Positions 1-12,687 of a DNA stretch of 64,000 nt are shown piece after piece. Under the pieces are notes generated by a model. It saw only the letters and a program-made list of their open reading frames with translations, made no database searches and was not told where the DNA came from. The stretch's first letter is position 1. Each line of letters opens with the position of its first letter. Location: positions 674,379-738,378 of the forward strand of contig MNCI01008581.1 in the NCBI GenBank assembly GCA_015680685.1, read 5' to 3'. The position numbers were made by a program, and so were the translations under genes. This DNA comes from Gnetum montanum (Eukaryota; Streptophyta; Gnetopsida; Gnetales; Gnetaceae).

Positions 1-29
1 TGGTTACTTAGAAGTCCATAAATGGGTTG

Positions 30-1260
30 AGTTATTGGCTATTGACTAGCATGTGCTTGTGAGGGCTTGTTGGATGGTAAATTATCATAACCCTGGAAGG
101 AAAAGTTAAGTGGATGATGTAAGGTCCTTCCCATAATATTTGGAACTTATTTTTTTATGGCACATGCATGAAATTTTAATAGAAAACCTTGTCTCCTGGT
201 TTGAATGTAACTTTTCTAATCCATGCATCATGATGTTGTTTATTATCTACCTTGTGCACTTAATTCATCATTAGAGCTACTCTTTGTTTTTCATCTAGCA
301 TGTTAAGTATCATGAGTCATTCTTTTTCTACTAAGTTAATCTCTAAATCAAGTTCACAAGAAATTGTTAGTGTAGAGAGTTTAGTTTGAATTGAAAGTTA
401 AGATAACTTTCCATACACTAACTCATAAAGAAAGTAGCCTATAGAAAGTTTCCATGTTAAGCGATATGCCTAAAGGATATCTTTGAGTTTAGTTCTCCAA
501 TATTTCCTGTATCTATTGATGGTTTACATTAGAATTTGTGTGATTTTTCTATTGGTTACCTTTACTTGACCATTGGCCTGGGGATGATAGGGTGTTATGA
601 GTTTATGTTGCACCCCCAAATGTTGCATTAACTTGTGAAAAGTGGCACTTGTAAAATATGTTCCATTATCAAAAAGCAGTGTTCTAGGCATACTAAAACT
701 GTTGATCACCTGTTGTTAAAAGAAATGAATTACTGGTAATAGAAGTACAGTTAGAAACAGTTGCAACTTTAGTCCACTTAGTACAATAATCAACAACGAC
801 AATCATATATGACTTCCTATTGGACATGGGAGTGATGGATCCCATGAAGTCAATTCCTCAAATATTAAAAGACTCCATTTTTTGAATCCAATGTTGGAAT
901 CCTTCCATTTTTTTTATTATTCCTCCATCTCATTGACACCTCTTTCAAGAATGAGATAATAAGTGTCCATAAAGACTATTGGCCAAAAGTATCTTCCCAT
1001 CATTATCTTTATGGTTGTCCTCCTTTCTACATAGTGGCCTCCACAAAGACCCTCATGAGAATCTTTGAGAACTTTTGATTGATCTACATTAGGTACAAAA
1101 CATTGTACTAGGCCATCATCACAAACCTTGTAGATGTTACCCTTAATCTACATTTAATGTTTGACCTAGTGGAGAAATTATTATTTCTTCATATGATCCT
1201 ATTCAGTAGGAGTCTCTTATGTAAGTAGATATGAGAGGAATTCATTATATCAATTTTTGA
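30..1260 (-). pseudogene. Element A integrase, decayed
   Basis: This is the C-terminal part of the polyprotein, which inserts the reverse-transcribed DNA into the host genome. A zinc-finger-like stretch near 1070-900 contains GGHY and YFWP. The core first Asp lies in a GIDFMG stretch near 830. The second Asp is in LLFDNGTYF (524-709 ORF), followed by ITPYHPQANGQVKVTN. The usual Glu of the DDE triad (QVEV) reads Lys here (QVKV). A GPY/F-like tail, WEGPYII, lies near 100. Several stops, mostly TAG or TAA where Trp or Gln is expected, break the frame. The same Lys change is seen in elements H and D but not in E. Confidence 0.85.
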
Positions 1261-1344
1261 ACCTTAGTGTATGACCTTTAGTTGTCTTAACAAAGAAAAC
1301 TTCACCTAGAAATTGATCAAATAATGGCTCTTTATCATCATTGC

Positions 1345-3000
1345 TATCTCATCTTAACCAAGACAAATGATCTACAACTACATTATTAGTCCCTTCTCTA
1401 TCCACCATGATAACATCAAATTTCTATAAGATCATCAACCACTATATAACATAGGGGCTTACTACTAGATTTTTCATTAAAAAAAATATTGTACTATGAT
1501 TAGTGTGCACAAAAATTGTGTATCCAAGCACATACTAATGAAATTTTTTATAAGGCATACACAAATACCATGAGTTATTTTTTAGTGGTAATGTAATTAA
1601 GTTACATACCCACAATGCTTTTTCTTGCACAATGGATATAATATGGATGTTTTTGATCATCCATTTATGTCCGTAGCACTCCTAATAGATAGTTGGATGC
1701 ATCTATCATGATGTGAAATGATTTGGACTAATCAAGGATGCATAGAATTGGAGCTTCTATGAGTTTATACCTTAATTTTTAGAATGCTTATTCTCCTTTT
1801 CTTATCTGTTTAAAAGCTACATCCTTCTTGGTAATCTCTACTAGTATTTTGATGATTTTAGGGAAGTTTTTAGTAAAGCATCTATAGTGACTAATATGAC
1901 AAGGAATGACCTTACATCTTTGATAGTATGAGGTTGTCTAGTTATTCCTTGGATGACATTTAACTTTTCAAGATCCACCTTAATTACTTTTTCTAAAATT
2001 ATATGCCCCAAGATAATTCCATCTTAGATCATTAAGTGGCTCTTCAACTAGTTGAGCTACAGGTTTATCTCCACACATCATTTTTGTACCTACTCAAGAT
2101 GGTCCAATGCCTATTTAAAATCAATATCATAGGTAGAGAAGTAATTCATGAAGATGTCCATACCACTACAAATCTATTGTTGAAAGATGCTTAGGACTAG
2201 GCATTAAAAAGTTATAGGAGTATTAGAAAGGCCAAATGACATCTTTTTATATGCAAAAGTTTCCTACGAACTTGTAAAAGTCATCTTGGTCTAGTCTTCT
2301 AGTGCAATTTGGATTTGATGGTATCTACTATAGCCATCATTAAAATTGTAATAATGGTATCTTGCTATTATATCTAATATTTGGGCCATAAACAACAATA
2401 GAGAATGATTCCTAAATGTGATAATGTTCAACCTGAAGTCTATATAAATCCTCCAGTGTCCTTCTTTCTTTGGTACAATAATGAATGGGGTTACCCACTC
2501 ACTACTTTCCATTGGATAGATGAATCCTACCTTAAGAATTTTTTTAACTTCATTTTTTACAACTTGTTTAGCTTTGGATTTAACCTTTCTTGGGACTTCC
2601 TCTTTGGTTTGATGGTAGAGTTTGTATTGATTTGGTGCTAGCATATGCATGGATCTATTCCAGTAAATTTATCATATGACTAGGTAAAGGCTATTGGCCA
2701 TTTTTTCTCACTTTTAGCAACTTTCCATCATATTCCTTAGTGAGGTTAGCATTGATGATTCTTGGCTTTCCATTATAAAGAAATACATACTCTTGATTTT
2801 TCAATAAATATTTGAATTTAAGGAGCTCTTGTCCAGTATTATCAAGGATTTCTAACTCTTCCCAATTCACTTCTACTTTTGTATGAAAGAGTTGGTTCTT
2901 AATTTGCTTGATTGTTTCCATCTTATCAATATAAGAATTTATAAGTCCAACTAGTTCCATGCACATTATTGAACTAGAGGTAACATCTACTGTCAATGAC
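1345..3000 (-). pseudogene. Element A reverse transcriptase and RNase H with pre-RT linker, decayed
   Basis: The linker (2996-2691) and RT (2650 downward) synthesise element DNA from RNA in the intact family. Visible RT blocks are VGFIYP, WRIYIDFR and FNDGYSRYHQIQI, which keeps the first catalytic Asp. The box that is normally FMDDF reads FMNYF (AAT at 2144-2146 on the minus strand), so the catalytic Asp pair is gone. RNase H is recognisable at its end, including a VHTNHSTIFFLM-like stretch and a terminal DHLSWLR near 1345. Frameshifts separate the RT ORF from the FMN box. Elements D, E and H give the same order of blocks. Confidence 0.85.
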
Positions 3001-3199
3001 TAGATATCTTATTTTTTTGTGGTTGCTATGTATAAGCACATTTTGAGGTCTAACATTTTAGCATACTTCTTACATGTTATGATGGATATGCTTTCTACAA
3101 CCCATATTTTTTACACACAATGGCACCCTATGTTCCTATACATAATACATGGAATCCTATTCTTCTCAACCTTCCTAAACTCATTCTCCTTGAAGAATT

Positions 3200-3640
3200 C
3201 TGAGGAGAGGTCTATGATCACTAACTTGACATTAATGTGTGTAGCCAAGATTTTTCCATGATAATTGGGAAGTTTCCCTTATAATTGTCCACATGCATTA
3301 CAAAAAAATCCATTAGATATGACCATCCATAAATGGTTATCACTATATCTTCCACCAATCCCAAGGGAACAGTGATGGATTGATTAGTAAGCTTTAATAT
3401 GATATTACATTTCTTTAGTAGAGGTAGGTCCCAAGTTTTATAAGAAATTAAGTTCATCCTAAAACTTAAGTCTAATAGATCTTTACATGGATCATTTCCT
3501 ACAATCTATAAGTAAATTAGAGGACTTCTAGGATTATCTCTTTTCTTGGGAACGTGTCCTGCATTAATCTAATCTATAATTGCATGACTTAACATGATAG
3601 TATGTACATTTGGGGATATTTGATTTGAAGGCTATTTGTT
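3200..3640 (-). pseudogene. Element A aspartic protease region, decayed
   Basis: This is a retropepsin-like domain that would cut the gag-pol polyprotein. The block PLGLVEDIVITIYGWSY followed by NFPIIMEKSWL matches the distal half of the protease in elements C, D, E and H. The active-site loop, DSG in element C, reads LLDLSFRMNLIS here, so the Ser and Gly of the DSG triplet are displaced. Element H has the same DLS form, which supports A and H as one subfamily. The reading frame is open only from 3457 to 3221. Confidence 0.8.
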
Positions 3641-6132
3641 GGTGATTTCTAAAGAAATTTATGAAGGATTAGTAGTCATAGATATCTATAGGGATTTAGT
3701 GAACTATTGGATCTTAAGAAAAACCTTTTATAAGGCTTACATTTAGAACCACTTGAGTTGTAAGCCATCTATAAGTTCATGGCCCATGTGGCATTGTGTT
3801 GTTGAGGCTATAGTGGAATTTCACCTTGCATAGATGGTTCATATGGTAAAGTGAAATTAGGAGATATAGAGTGTTGTGGTGGATAATGAGTATAAGTGAA
3901 AGGATATTTAGCTTACGAAGTAGTTTCTCTACGATATTTAGGAAGATAATAGTGATGGAAAAAAGAGGCATGGCTTGTAGAGCTACTATGAGAGAAAGGT
4001 TGTTGGACATAATATCCATATGGGTCTAGTTAACAATAAGGATATTGCTGCCTTAGTAGTGGCATCCCCCAAAATTGTGGGTTTTGCCATTGATGATAAT
4101 GATCTTGAGGTTAAGGTGGTGCTCCACTAGGATAATACTATTTTTGGTGAAGTTGCTACCTATAATTACCATGTGGATAAGGTAATAACATAGGTGGTTG
4201 CCTTTTTGCAAATTTTTGAATTCAAGGCATATACCCTAAATTCTTGCAAATGCAAGAAAAATATGACAACATCCCTTGGGATGTTCATAGTGGTAGATAT
4301 CACATCCTTGTTCATCTATTTTAGAATCTACAACCTCATCAACTATGATAGCCTTACCTTTTTGTTGATATTAGTTCTACCTTATATTCTTTATTCTCCT
4401 TCTATTCTTATGTTAGTTCCCCTACTTTCTTTCTCCTTCATAATTTTTGTAGTTTGGAACCTTTCATCTAAAGAGTCCCACATTTTTTTCACCTTATATG
4501 ATATATCTATGATAGATTTTTTGGATCAACAAGATTTTTCTTCGCACCACTTCTTCCAGTGATGCTTTCCCCTTAGACTCACAAAGATGTACCTTCTTTT
4601 TGTGAATGAATAAATCTTTGTTATACTCTACACTTTCTTGCTTTTTCAATTCTTCTTCTATATTGGCCACTTGATTAATAAGCCTTTGGATTTGATGGAC
4701 CCTCATTTCTGACATTCTTCCTTAGGCTTAAACCCAAAAAGTCTCTTTACTTTTATTTTTGAGTCCATTTGTCACATGGTGGAGCTATTCCCTTTAAAAG
4801 AAATCATGGCCTCAACATTGGTGAAAAAGAGAGTAATACCTACCCAAGGCTAAATTAAGGGATTTATCATTGCCTTATTTCTACCCCTGGGCTTTTTTCC
4901 TTAAGTTAGACACTCTAGAGTACATTTGATATTTATCATTGAATAACTCTAGCATTGTACTCTATCTATAGATAAATTTTGGCTCCAAAGACTAGTACCA
5001 ACTATCAGCTCTTTGATGAGTATCCTAGGGAATAATTTGAGTTTTTGACACCCATTTTCAATGCTTTGCAAGACATGGAGATCATTGAAGACTTGCAAAT
5101 AATGTTGTGAATAAATATTATACCCTCCCTTAAATTTAAGAATATTTTTCATATCAAACCATTTAATTCGTCTATTCCTTTGATGTTTGGTGGGAATATA
5201 AACTATCTCAAAAATGTTTATCATGATTCTTGTAGCAAGTAGTGGCTCATCAGAGTCATTATATTCATGGTGATCCTTGTCATAATCATGTCTCCTATGA
5301 TGTGGCCTATTATGCCTTCTTTATTAATGATGCTCCTCTTCCTCTTATTGTTATCTATGCTCTCTCCTCCCATCTCTACAATGGAGTATTCTTTCATCTC
5401 CATCTTAGCCTAGCTCATTTGTTCTTTGGTCTTGATCACATCTCCCCCTCTTAGAGTTTGACGATGAGGAGGGTGGTGAAGCTGGAGGACTTGAAGAATT
5501 ATGTCAAGTTGTTCTTCTCCTTTGGTTCCTTGGTCATTCTCTTGGTGAATAGTTAGAAGTCCTTGGCCTTGAGGTTTCCTTAATTCTAAAACTAATTATT
5601 TCCTCATCTTGGTTGCTTACTAAGATTGATTGTAATTGTTGATGAGTTGCATTATCCTCACCAAAGGGAAGAGAACATTGACACTAAGATTTTCCTAGTG
5701 GAAATTCTAGGTCCTCTTTATTTGATTATGAAAATAGTGAGATCATGACATTTTTACCCTTGGAGGATTCATGGCATGTCTCCATGAGTTTATATTTTCT
5801 TAGTTAGACCACTATTGTTTGATAATCACTAGATAGATATTCCTTCATTTGATAGTTTGGGGCTACTCATTCAAGCCCAAATTTCATGAGAGCTACGATG
5901 AACATTGAAGGAATACAATGATTAGGAGGTAACACAATGTTACCTTCCAAATCTCTCCAATGAAGCTATTCATCTTGATAATAGATCAAAGTAAAGTCTG
6001 GATAATATGGATCTGAATATGCATATACAACCTTCAGTTATTGAGGTATCTCATTAGTATTCCTTTTAGGTCTATCATGTTATTGGTTAGAATCATTATC
6101 AAGTGGTAATTAGCCCTATGAAAATAAGACAT
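3641..6132 (-). pseudogene. Element A gag, decayed
   Basis: This is the capsid/nucleocapsid precursor. The start is placed at the ATG ending at 6132 (MSYFHR), because elements C and D begin with MPSSH and MSSSH at the same place. The capsid core has FKGGYNIYSQHYLQVFND and KLKLFPRILIKE (5224-4949). A C-terminal helical part is at 4715-4494. A conserved cysteine/histidine cluster, GCDIYHYEHPKGC, lies near 4310-4260, where a CCHC knuckle would be expected. A proline- and tyrosine-rich tail follows. Many stops and frame changes make it non-coding now. Confidence 0.8.
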
Positions 6133-6262
6133 CTTTAGTTTTCTCTTATGTAGTGTGTCTTAATAAAATATTATCAGTTTTCTTATAGATGATGTATTAT
6201 ATTCTTACAATGATTTTGTATGATTTCACTATCTGAAAATACTTAGCACACATGGCTAAAAT

Positions 6263-6285
6263 GTCATCCCTGGTAATGGCACCAA
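6263..6285 (-). other. Primer binding site of element A (tRNA-Asp type)
   Basis: The minus strand directly after the LTR reads TTGGTGCCATTACCAGGG. This matches the tRNA-Asp primer site used by Athila-like elements (TGGCGCCGTTGCCGGGGA, from family knowledge) except for transitions. It fixes the LTR/internal boundary and the orientation. Confidence 0.8.
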
Positions 6286-7176
6286 TGATGAGCAAGGGGT
6301 ATTTCCTACACCTAACCATATGAATCACTAGTGTGTACACATGATCCAGTGAAATTTAGTGGACTTTGTTTACCTAGGTGGCTTATATGCATGGATAGTG
6401 AAAGAAATGATTACTAATCATCATCTTCCCAATCAATACTTATGTTAATTTGTTTGTATGGTTAAGTATGATTAAGGTGTAAGATAATTATTTCTATAAT
6501 TTTCTATTCCTTTATCTGTAAAATGATTAATTAAATGAATGGTTTAATATTTAAATTTGAATAATTAATTAACTAAACTATCCTAAACATGAAGGATCCA
6601 TTCCCATTTTTTGTACATATCCTAAATGTATACTAATATTGTTGGGTTACCAAGTTCGTACTGCTAGGCATACCAAGTATTCACTACTAGGATTACCAAG
6701 CATTAGTATATTACACTCAAAGTGGTCGTACTCACATTACTTATGAATTATAATATTAAATTCTTGAAGAAAAAAGAGTAAACTACACTCAAAAGTAAAA
6801 TATTGGAAAATGAACTTAAACTAACCTAAGTGTTACAATGGATAGATGAAATCTTGATTTTATTGACATTCATGCAACTATATCTAGGTACATATTACAC
6901 TCAAATAAAATTCCATATAATCAATGCAATCCATGCTGCAAGCACTCAGAAGAAAAAGTTTACTAAATTTTACAAAAAGAAACTATAAGATTTTGGCTAA
7001 GAAATTAACCAAATAGTGTTATAAATGAAGCTTGTGTTGACACTTATATACACAATAGGTGGATTAGCATCAATGCATATATGCTAATGTATCCTAAGAT
7101 GCATTGATGGGGATGCATCAACGGAGTTGTGTGAATGTGCATGCATCGACATCGCTGCCCTATTGATGCTTCATCA
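6286..7176 (-). repeat. 5' LTR of element A
   Basis: It starts TGATGAG next to the PBS and ends near CTTCATCA at 7169-7176, the inverted terminal pair of this superfamily. On the minus strand the U3 holds several palindromic GATGCATC and TGATGCATC words, followed by a TATA-like GTATATAAGTG near 7050. The inner end matches the 3' end of element E's LTR word for word in places. The outer boundary is less certain because the target duplication partner is outside the window. Confidence 0.8.
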
Positions 7177-8955
7177 ATCATGAGCACAAATTATTCATCA
7201 CCTTAATCATCAACACCAACAACATCACATCCCTCATAGTTACCATATCATCAACAAAATGCTAACCATAAAAATATTATTAACATAACACATCATGTCA
7301 CGTAGTATTTCTACCTAGAAAAATTATTAAAATGCCATCCTATTACAACATAATATAAATAATCTTAATTTTGATTAATAGTGATGTTCACAAAATATAA
7401 TTTAGCATGATATAAGTTTACTATGGAAGTTAGTTAGGATCACACAACTTATCTACATCATGGTACAAAACCTTAAATCATATATAACTTAAGCTCTAGA
7501 CCTCTATTTAATGAATCATTTGAGCCTATAAAAAGCTCATAATAAATTCTATTCATGTAGACACTTAACAATGCATAATCAAATACAAACATACCTTGTG
7601 AACATCCTCACATATTCTTCCACTAGTTTAATTTCATGGTTCTTATCTAAATAAAGTTATGTGGTTAGTAGAACATAAAATATCATTGATTAAGTTGATA
7701 ATATTTACTACATACTAATATATATCAATAGCAAACTAACCAATTGTTATCATATAATAAAATTTCATCTAGCCTTGTTCACAAATCATTAATTAAACTT
7801 CATCCCAACCATTGCAAAATCAAAAACAAAGCATTTAACCCATATGCAAAATGTTAAACCCACATATGACTACAAAACATAAAGAAGTGTATAGGACAAG
7901 GAATAGATCAACTAAGGGATATTATAGTAATCCCAATAATTGATGCACCTATCCAAGAACATGATGAAAGATTGTAGAATCGACATTCATCATCCATAGA
8001 TTAGATTAGGATTTATTATCATGTTGTTAGCTAATTAGATTATTAGATTTAGTTTCATTATTTTAATATAATTAGATCATGGTCACAACAACATTATTTA
8101 TCATGTGTCTCAACTATATTTAACTATACAAGTTAAAGGTTATTATAAGTATAGTTAGGAAGATAGTGACCTATAATCAACTCATGCTATTCCTAGAAAA
8201 ACAATGTATCCCTTCTATAGCTTATCACAAACTTTATTGTAAGGCTTGTAGTTCATATGATTGGGCATACAACATCATCAAATAGAATAAGATTTTACTT
8301 GACCTACCAATATCAAGTTATATTTAATTTTGAATATTTTATCTAAAGAAATCTATTACTTAGAAAAAATATTTTAGTCATAAAAGTATTTGAAAATGTA
8401 CTTGAGTTTAAATTTTTTAGCTTGAATCTTAATGTTTGGGATGAAAATATTTTCAAAAGAATGATGAAAACTTTTTGTGTGTACATTTAGTATGGCAGAC
8501 TTACAAGGTCATTATGTTTCCTAAAATATGCAACCATTTGCATTTACAAAAAAACAATAGGAATTGTTTTTAACAACCAGAGAATTACAGATAATTAAGG
8601 AATATGTATAGAAGATTCATATTTAATTTGAAAATGTTTTTCAATGAGCTAAATTATAGCACTATAGTTTATCAAAGGTGCATCATTCTATCTCCTATAA
8701 TCAATATAATAATTGTAATCATCATTGGATTTCAAAGTCTTAACTAGTTCATGAAAACAAATAGTTCCACAATGAGGTGTTAGCTTAGTTTTAGCCAAGA
8801 TGCCAACTACCAGTCATAGATTGATAACACTAAATGATATTCCATCCATAATGCTCCAAAGAAAGGCAATTAGCAACACTTAGTAATATTCCATCCATAA
8901 CTTTTGGAGGAGAGGCTAGACCTAACACTAAATAATATTTTCATTCATAACTCAA
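7177..8955. other. AT-rich stretch without recognisable genes
   Basis: No reading frame with recognisable motifs, LTR ends or TSDs were found. The base composition is AT-rich and full of stops on both strands. At 8816-8950 a phrase close to AATATTCCATCCATAAC recurs three times about 60 bases apart, which may be a decayed short tandem repeat. It may be old transposon matter too worn to read by eye. Confidence 0.4.
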
Positions 8956-9800
8956 GTGAAATCGGAACCTTTTCATGTAATCTACAACATAGTTAAAACT
9001 TTTAGTGGTGAGTTTGAGGTAGACGATGAGAAATGCAATGTATTTTATCTTCACTGGCAATGCAGTGACTGTGACTATGGCATCTCCTACAAGGTTGAAA
9101 CTCAAGTTATTGAAATGAGTTTGAAATTATTTAAAGTTTTGCAAACCTTGCAGTGACTATGACTATGGCATCTCCTACAAGGTTGAAACTCAAGTTATTG
9201 AAATGAGTTTGAAATTATTTAAAGTTTTGCAGACCGATAATTATTTGTAGGGGTTTCCATAGCTTCAGAAGGTGATGAATTTATTTTGAACCAAAAATCT
9301 CTTTCTCTATTAATAAAGAAAAGAAAACCAGCAAATCTTAAAGACTGTTTATAATTATTGGATTAAAAAAAACTTCAATTTTCAACTACATCAACATTTG
9401 TACAAGTTTAATAAACAATGCAATCACGTGTAATTGCAAAAAAGACAATATACTTTTTGGCATCTCACATAAGGGATGTGAGGAATTTGTGTACCTTTAA
9501 AAACCATTAGTGAGAGAGAAATGAAACAAAATATTAATTGGTGCATCTACAAAAGCATATCAAATTGAAATTATAGTGGGTAAGTATGCAAAAATTTTCA
9601 ACTTCAACAAAATGCATATCCACTAAAACACATTTCAATCTTCTGTGAGCAATAGTATAGCTTTCTTTGTTGGGGAGGTTGAAGATGCAGGGACGGTTCC
9701 AAGTGTTGAAAAGTTAAAGGTAGGAATAATGCCCATGTTTATGGTGTGGAAGAAAATGATGAAAGTATTGCTACCTGATTACATGCTAGGTCCTAGCCAA
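8956..9800 (+). other. Unrecognised gene-like fragment
   Basis: An open frame at 8956-9156 (66 codons, CSDCDYGISYKVETQVIEMS-like) and a separate open stretch near 9655-9800 (FVGEVEDAGTVPSVEKLKVG) have a protein-like composition that the flanks lack. I do not recognise a family. An 88-base tandem duplication covers the end of the first frame. It could be exons of a broken host gene or a transposon remnant. There is no start context, splice-site pair or polyadenylation signal that I can defend. Confidence 0.25.
9061..9236. repeat. 88-bp tandem duplication, two copies
   Basis: The unit beginning TGCAGTGACT at 9061 recurs at 9149 with only a few differences (TGTGACTATGG versus TATGACTATGG near the start). 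The near identity points to a recent duplication compared with the decayed surroundings. Confidence 0.9.
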
Positions 9801-10424
9801 GTTGCCATGTAAAACAATAACACGATACGTGCTTCTTGGATACATAGGAGGATTTCTATTTTATGAGAATAAAGAGTAATCTTTAAAAATATTTTAATTC
9901 ATATTTGGATATCCTTCTTCTTTGCACCATGTTGACATCAATTTCTATTCAAGATACTGCCAACCTCAATCTTTGTAGGTTGATTTGGAATACCATGATG
10001 AATGTGCGTAATGCACTGACTTTGTTAATTTTAGATTCCTTAAAGTGTGATATATTTTTTGGTTTATGTATTGTAAAAAAGTTTTGGGATTCGTACTCAA
10101 ATCATAATTTTTATAGGTTTAGGTAGCGCAAAAAAAGTTGACTTTCCTACACAAATTATTTATTTTAAAAAAAAATTATATTTATGTTTGAGTGTTCATT
10201 CAAAAAAAAATTTAAAATTTAAAATACCCTATAGGAGGCTAGATATATATATATATATACTACTCCTACCTCTATCTAATTATGAGAAGCTTGCTTTCCT
10301 TACAATTGTGAGCTAGTGAAATTTTTAGAAAATAATATTCAATGGAAAATAGAATTTTGATATCTAACTAACTAATCTAGAAAAATAAAATGAAAATTTC
10401 AAAAACTTAAAAAAAATCATCTGA
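9801..10424. other. AT-rich spacer with an AT microsatellite
   Basis: No supported gene. Homopolymer A runs occur at about 10164-10210, and an AT dinucleotide run of about nine units lies at about 10235-10258. Short open frames here have no recognisable content. Confidence 0.5.
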
Positions 10425-11200
10425 AGAAGTTCGCTCTTATTACTGGATAATCAATCAAGTAAGAGGAAGCATGAGTTAAATCATGAAAGGTAGCAACATT
10501 TGAAAGATCGAAGGAAAGAGGCTCGAGAAAGGAGATATTTTTTGGAGTTACAAAGATTAGAGGAAGATCAAGTACACCAAACAAGGCATAGAAAGGATAT
10601 GCAGCAACAACAATCATAAGGAAATAATGTATCGACACAACAAATACAAGTTAATAATTTATACAAAACTTTTATTATATTTTTAAGATCTTTCACAGAG
10701 AAGAAGGAGTTGAGAATGAGAACAAAGCCATAAACATAATCATGGTGATGTAATAAGTAGTACATCTTTAATAAATATAATAGATTTAGTTTATGAACAT
10801 ACAAAAAACATATAAGAACCTCCTCAAGAAAAGTTAAATATTCCAAAGCAGAGATTAGGATGAGCATGAGGACAAGTACATGGATGTGAATAGGAAAATT
10901 AGTTACCAATCATTCTTAATGATGAAAATATGCAAACACCTCCCTTGCAACAAGATATCCTTTTGTAGGAGGAACATGGTTGTCCTCATGGATGTGGTTA
11001 GTGTTCTACACATGATGATGATTTAATAGTAGAAGATGAATTACCTCATGATCGAGTAGAGGTTAATAACATAGAATAAGAACATTTACAAGGTTATGAA
11101 AGACAACAACATTTTAGGCAACAAAAGAAACAAGTAGAGGTGGCAAAGATGTTAGATTTACAAATGAAACATCAACAACATGATAATTCTAATATAATGA

Positions 11201-11342
11201 ATCCACATGTAGCTTATAAAGGTATGAATAATCAGGTAACATTATTAATAGAAATGCATTTGTTATAATGCATCCACATGCAGCTTATAAAGGTATGAAT
11301 AATCAGTTAACATTGTTATTAGAAATGCATTTGTTGGGGCTT
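11201..11342. repeat. 71-bp tandem duplication inside the element I ORF
   Basis: ATCCACATGTAGCTTATAAA at 11201 recurs as ATCCACATGCAGCTTATAAA at 11272. The copies stay alike through GAAATGCATTTGTT. The duplication is not a multiple of three (71 = 3 x 23 + 2), so it would shift the frame. Confidence 0.88.
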
Positions 11343-12487
11343 TAAACTCTATGGTTGTGGGAGTTATTATGCAAGTATCTCCTCAAGTAATTAATGATCT
11401 ACTTAGAATTTCTAGTGCTGATATCCATAGGATTGTAATTCATACTATGGATGACATTTTTACAAATGGTATTATCCAAGTTACATATGAAGAATTTTGC
11501 AATGAAATCTTTGGTAGTTCAATATCACTCTAGGAAGGTAATGTGTATTAACAACAAATGTCTCAAGATGCCTCCACACTGTCTCTTATTATGATGTATA
11601 ACAACATAGTCAGGGAAGGCATCTATAATTATTTACTTTCACCACAAGCATTTGTGTTATATTGTTTACTAATAGGACAACCATTAGAATTAGGACATAC
11701 TATTTACAGGGATATGTTGGGAATGTATACACATGGACACATCTATGAACACCCTCTCCTCATTAGCTTAATCATATGCTAGGAAAATGTTTCAATTCCA
11801 CACATTTTCATTCTGAAAGGGAAGAGGATCCTTATTGAGTACTCTAAGAAGAGGAGTACCACTCATACAAAAACTACAAATCCTTCTTCACAAGCACCTA
11901 GCAAATAGGCACCAAAGAGACCTTCATCACCATAGGCACTGGCTTAGCTCAAATAGGCAAAATCTATGAGTTTTTAGATAGGGTCTTTCTTTAAGAAGGC
12001 CTTACACTCTATTACCAAGATCATGGGGAAGATTGGTAGAAATCTCTCTTACCTTCAAAAGAGAATAAATTCATTAGGCCTTCCTCCTCCTCTTGGTGAT
12101 CTTCAATTTGAGGAGATTGAGACTCCGCATTAGATAAAGAGTGAAGGAGAGCTAGAACCTATTTGACACTCTATAGTAGTAGGGTCATCTTGAGCCTATG
12201 GCTTAGGAAATGCATTAGATTCAGAAGAGCTAACAAGAGCACTAGTACATGCCCAAGAAAAGCCCATACCTCAAACTCAATAGCTAGCCCTAGAGAAATT
12301 TGTGTAGGAAAAGTCTTCTACAACACTGTCCAAACAATTTCGAAGTGATGATGAGCCATAATCTTTTGAGTAGTATGACATGGATAACATTTTTTATGTA
12401 GAAAGATAGTGGGAACAAATTATACAGAAGATGTCCAAATTATACCGAAGCTTTAACCTAGATGAGCCCTAGTTACAATGCCTTTTC

Positions 12488-12507
12488 ATGATGATGATGA
12501 TGATGAC
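12488..12507. repeat. ATG/GAT trinucleotide microsatellite
   Basis: A run of about six GAT triplets lies in the acidic tail of the element I ORF, where it would code for poly-Asp or poly-Met depending on the frame. Confidence 0.8.
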
Positions 12508-12687
12508 ATCTAGTGGATCTCTCAATCTAGTACTAGTAGTGATGATGATGAGAAAAATATCTATAGGCCTACCCATGATGCATCTGACTCCAACAATGAC
12601 ACAAAGATTAATGGTTCGTGGTTAGTGATGATATTCTTCTTTTTGGTGATGTTGAAAAAGGGGAAGATTTTTTAAGGGAGAGCTTGA

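Larger units (their letters stand above)
1..7176 (-). mobile_element. LTR retrotransposon A (Athila-like Ty3/gypsy), 3' end off the window
   Basis: Reading the minus strand from right to left gives a 5' LTR, a PBS, gag, aspartic protease, a pre-RT linker, RT, RNase H and integrase, which is the order of Ty3/gypsy elements. The 3' spacer, any ORF3 and the 3' LTR lie left of base 1. The PBS resembles the 3' end of tRNA-Asp, and the protease, linker and RT resemble the Athila lineage. All frames are broken by stops and shifts, so this is a dead copy. It is the closest relative in the window of element H: bases 1-2773 match 46565-49314, and 2773-4630 match 61559-63431, almost line for line. Confidence 0.88.
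10425..12680 (+). pseudogene. Decayed downstream ORF of LTR element I, function unknown
   Basis: A protein-like plus-strand signal runs through several frames. It has a charged Gln/Arg-rich part (RRYFLELQRLEEDQVHQ near 10530), then FTNGIIQVTYEEFCNEIF (11351-11533), then LLIGQPLELGHTIYRDMLGM (11558-11782), then a Lys/Pro-rich and an acidic Asp-rich tail. The block around 11620-11780 resembles, by eye, the conserved domain called putative plant transposon protein, often found downstream of pol in plant LTR elements. A related-looking block is in ORF3 of elements B and E. A purine tract (GAAAAAGGGGAAGA, about 12653-12666) follows, then an LTR-like region. This suggests the 3' ORF of a plus-strand LTR element. 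Family and order are inferred. Confidence 0.4.

Noticed and set aside
4194-4562. 122-codon plus-strand frame with membrane-like composition
   Set aside because: It is antisense to the gag of element A; the hydrophobic look comes from the complement of charged, A-rich gag codons. The same frame recurs antisense in H at 63062-63361.
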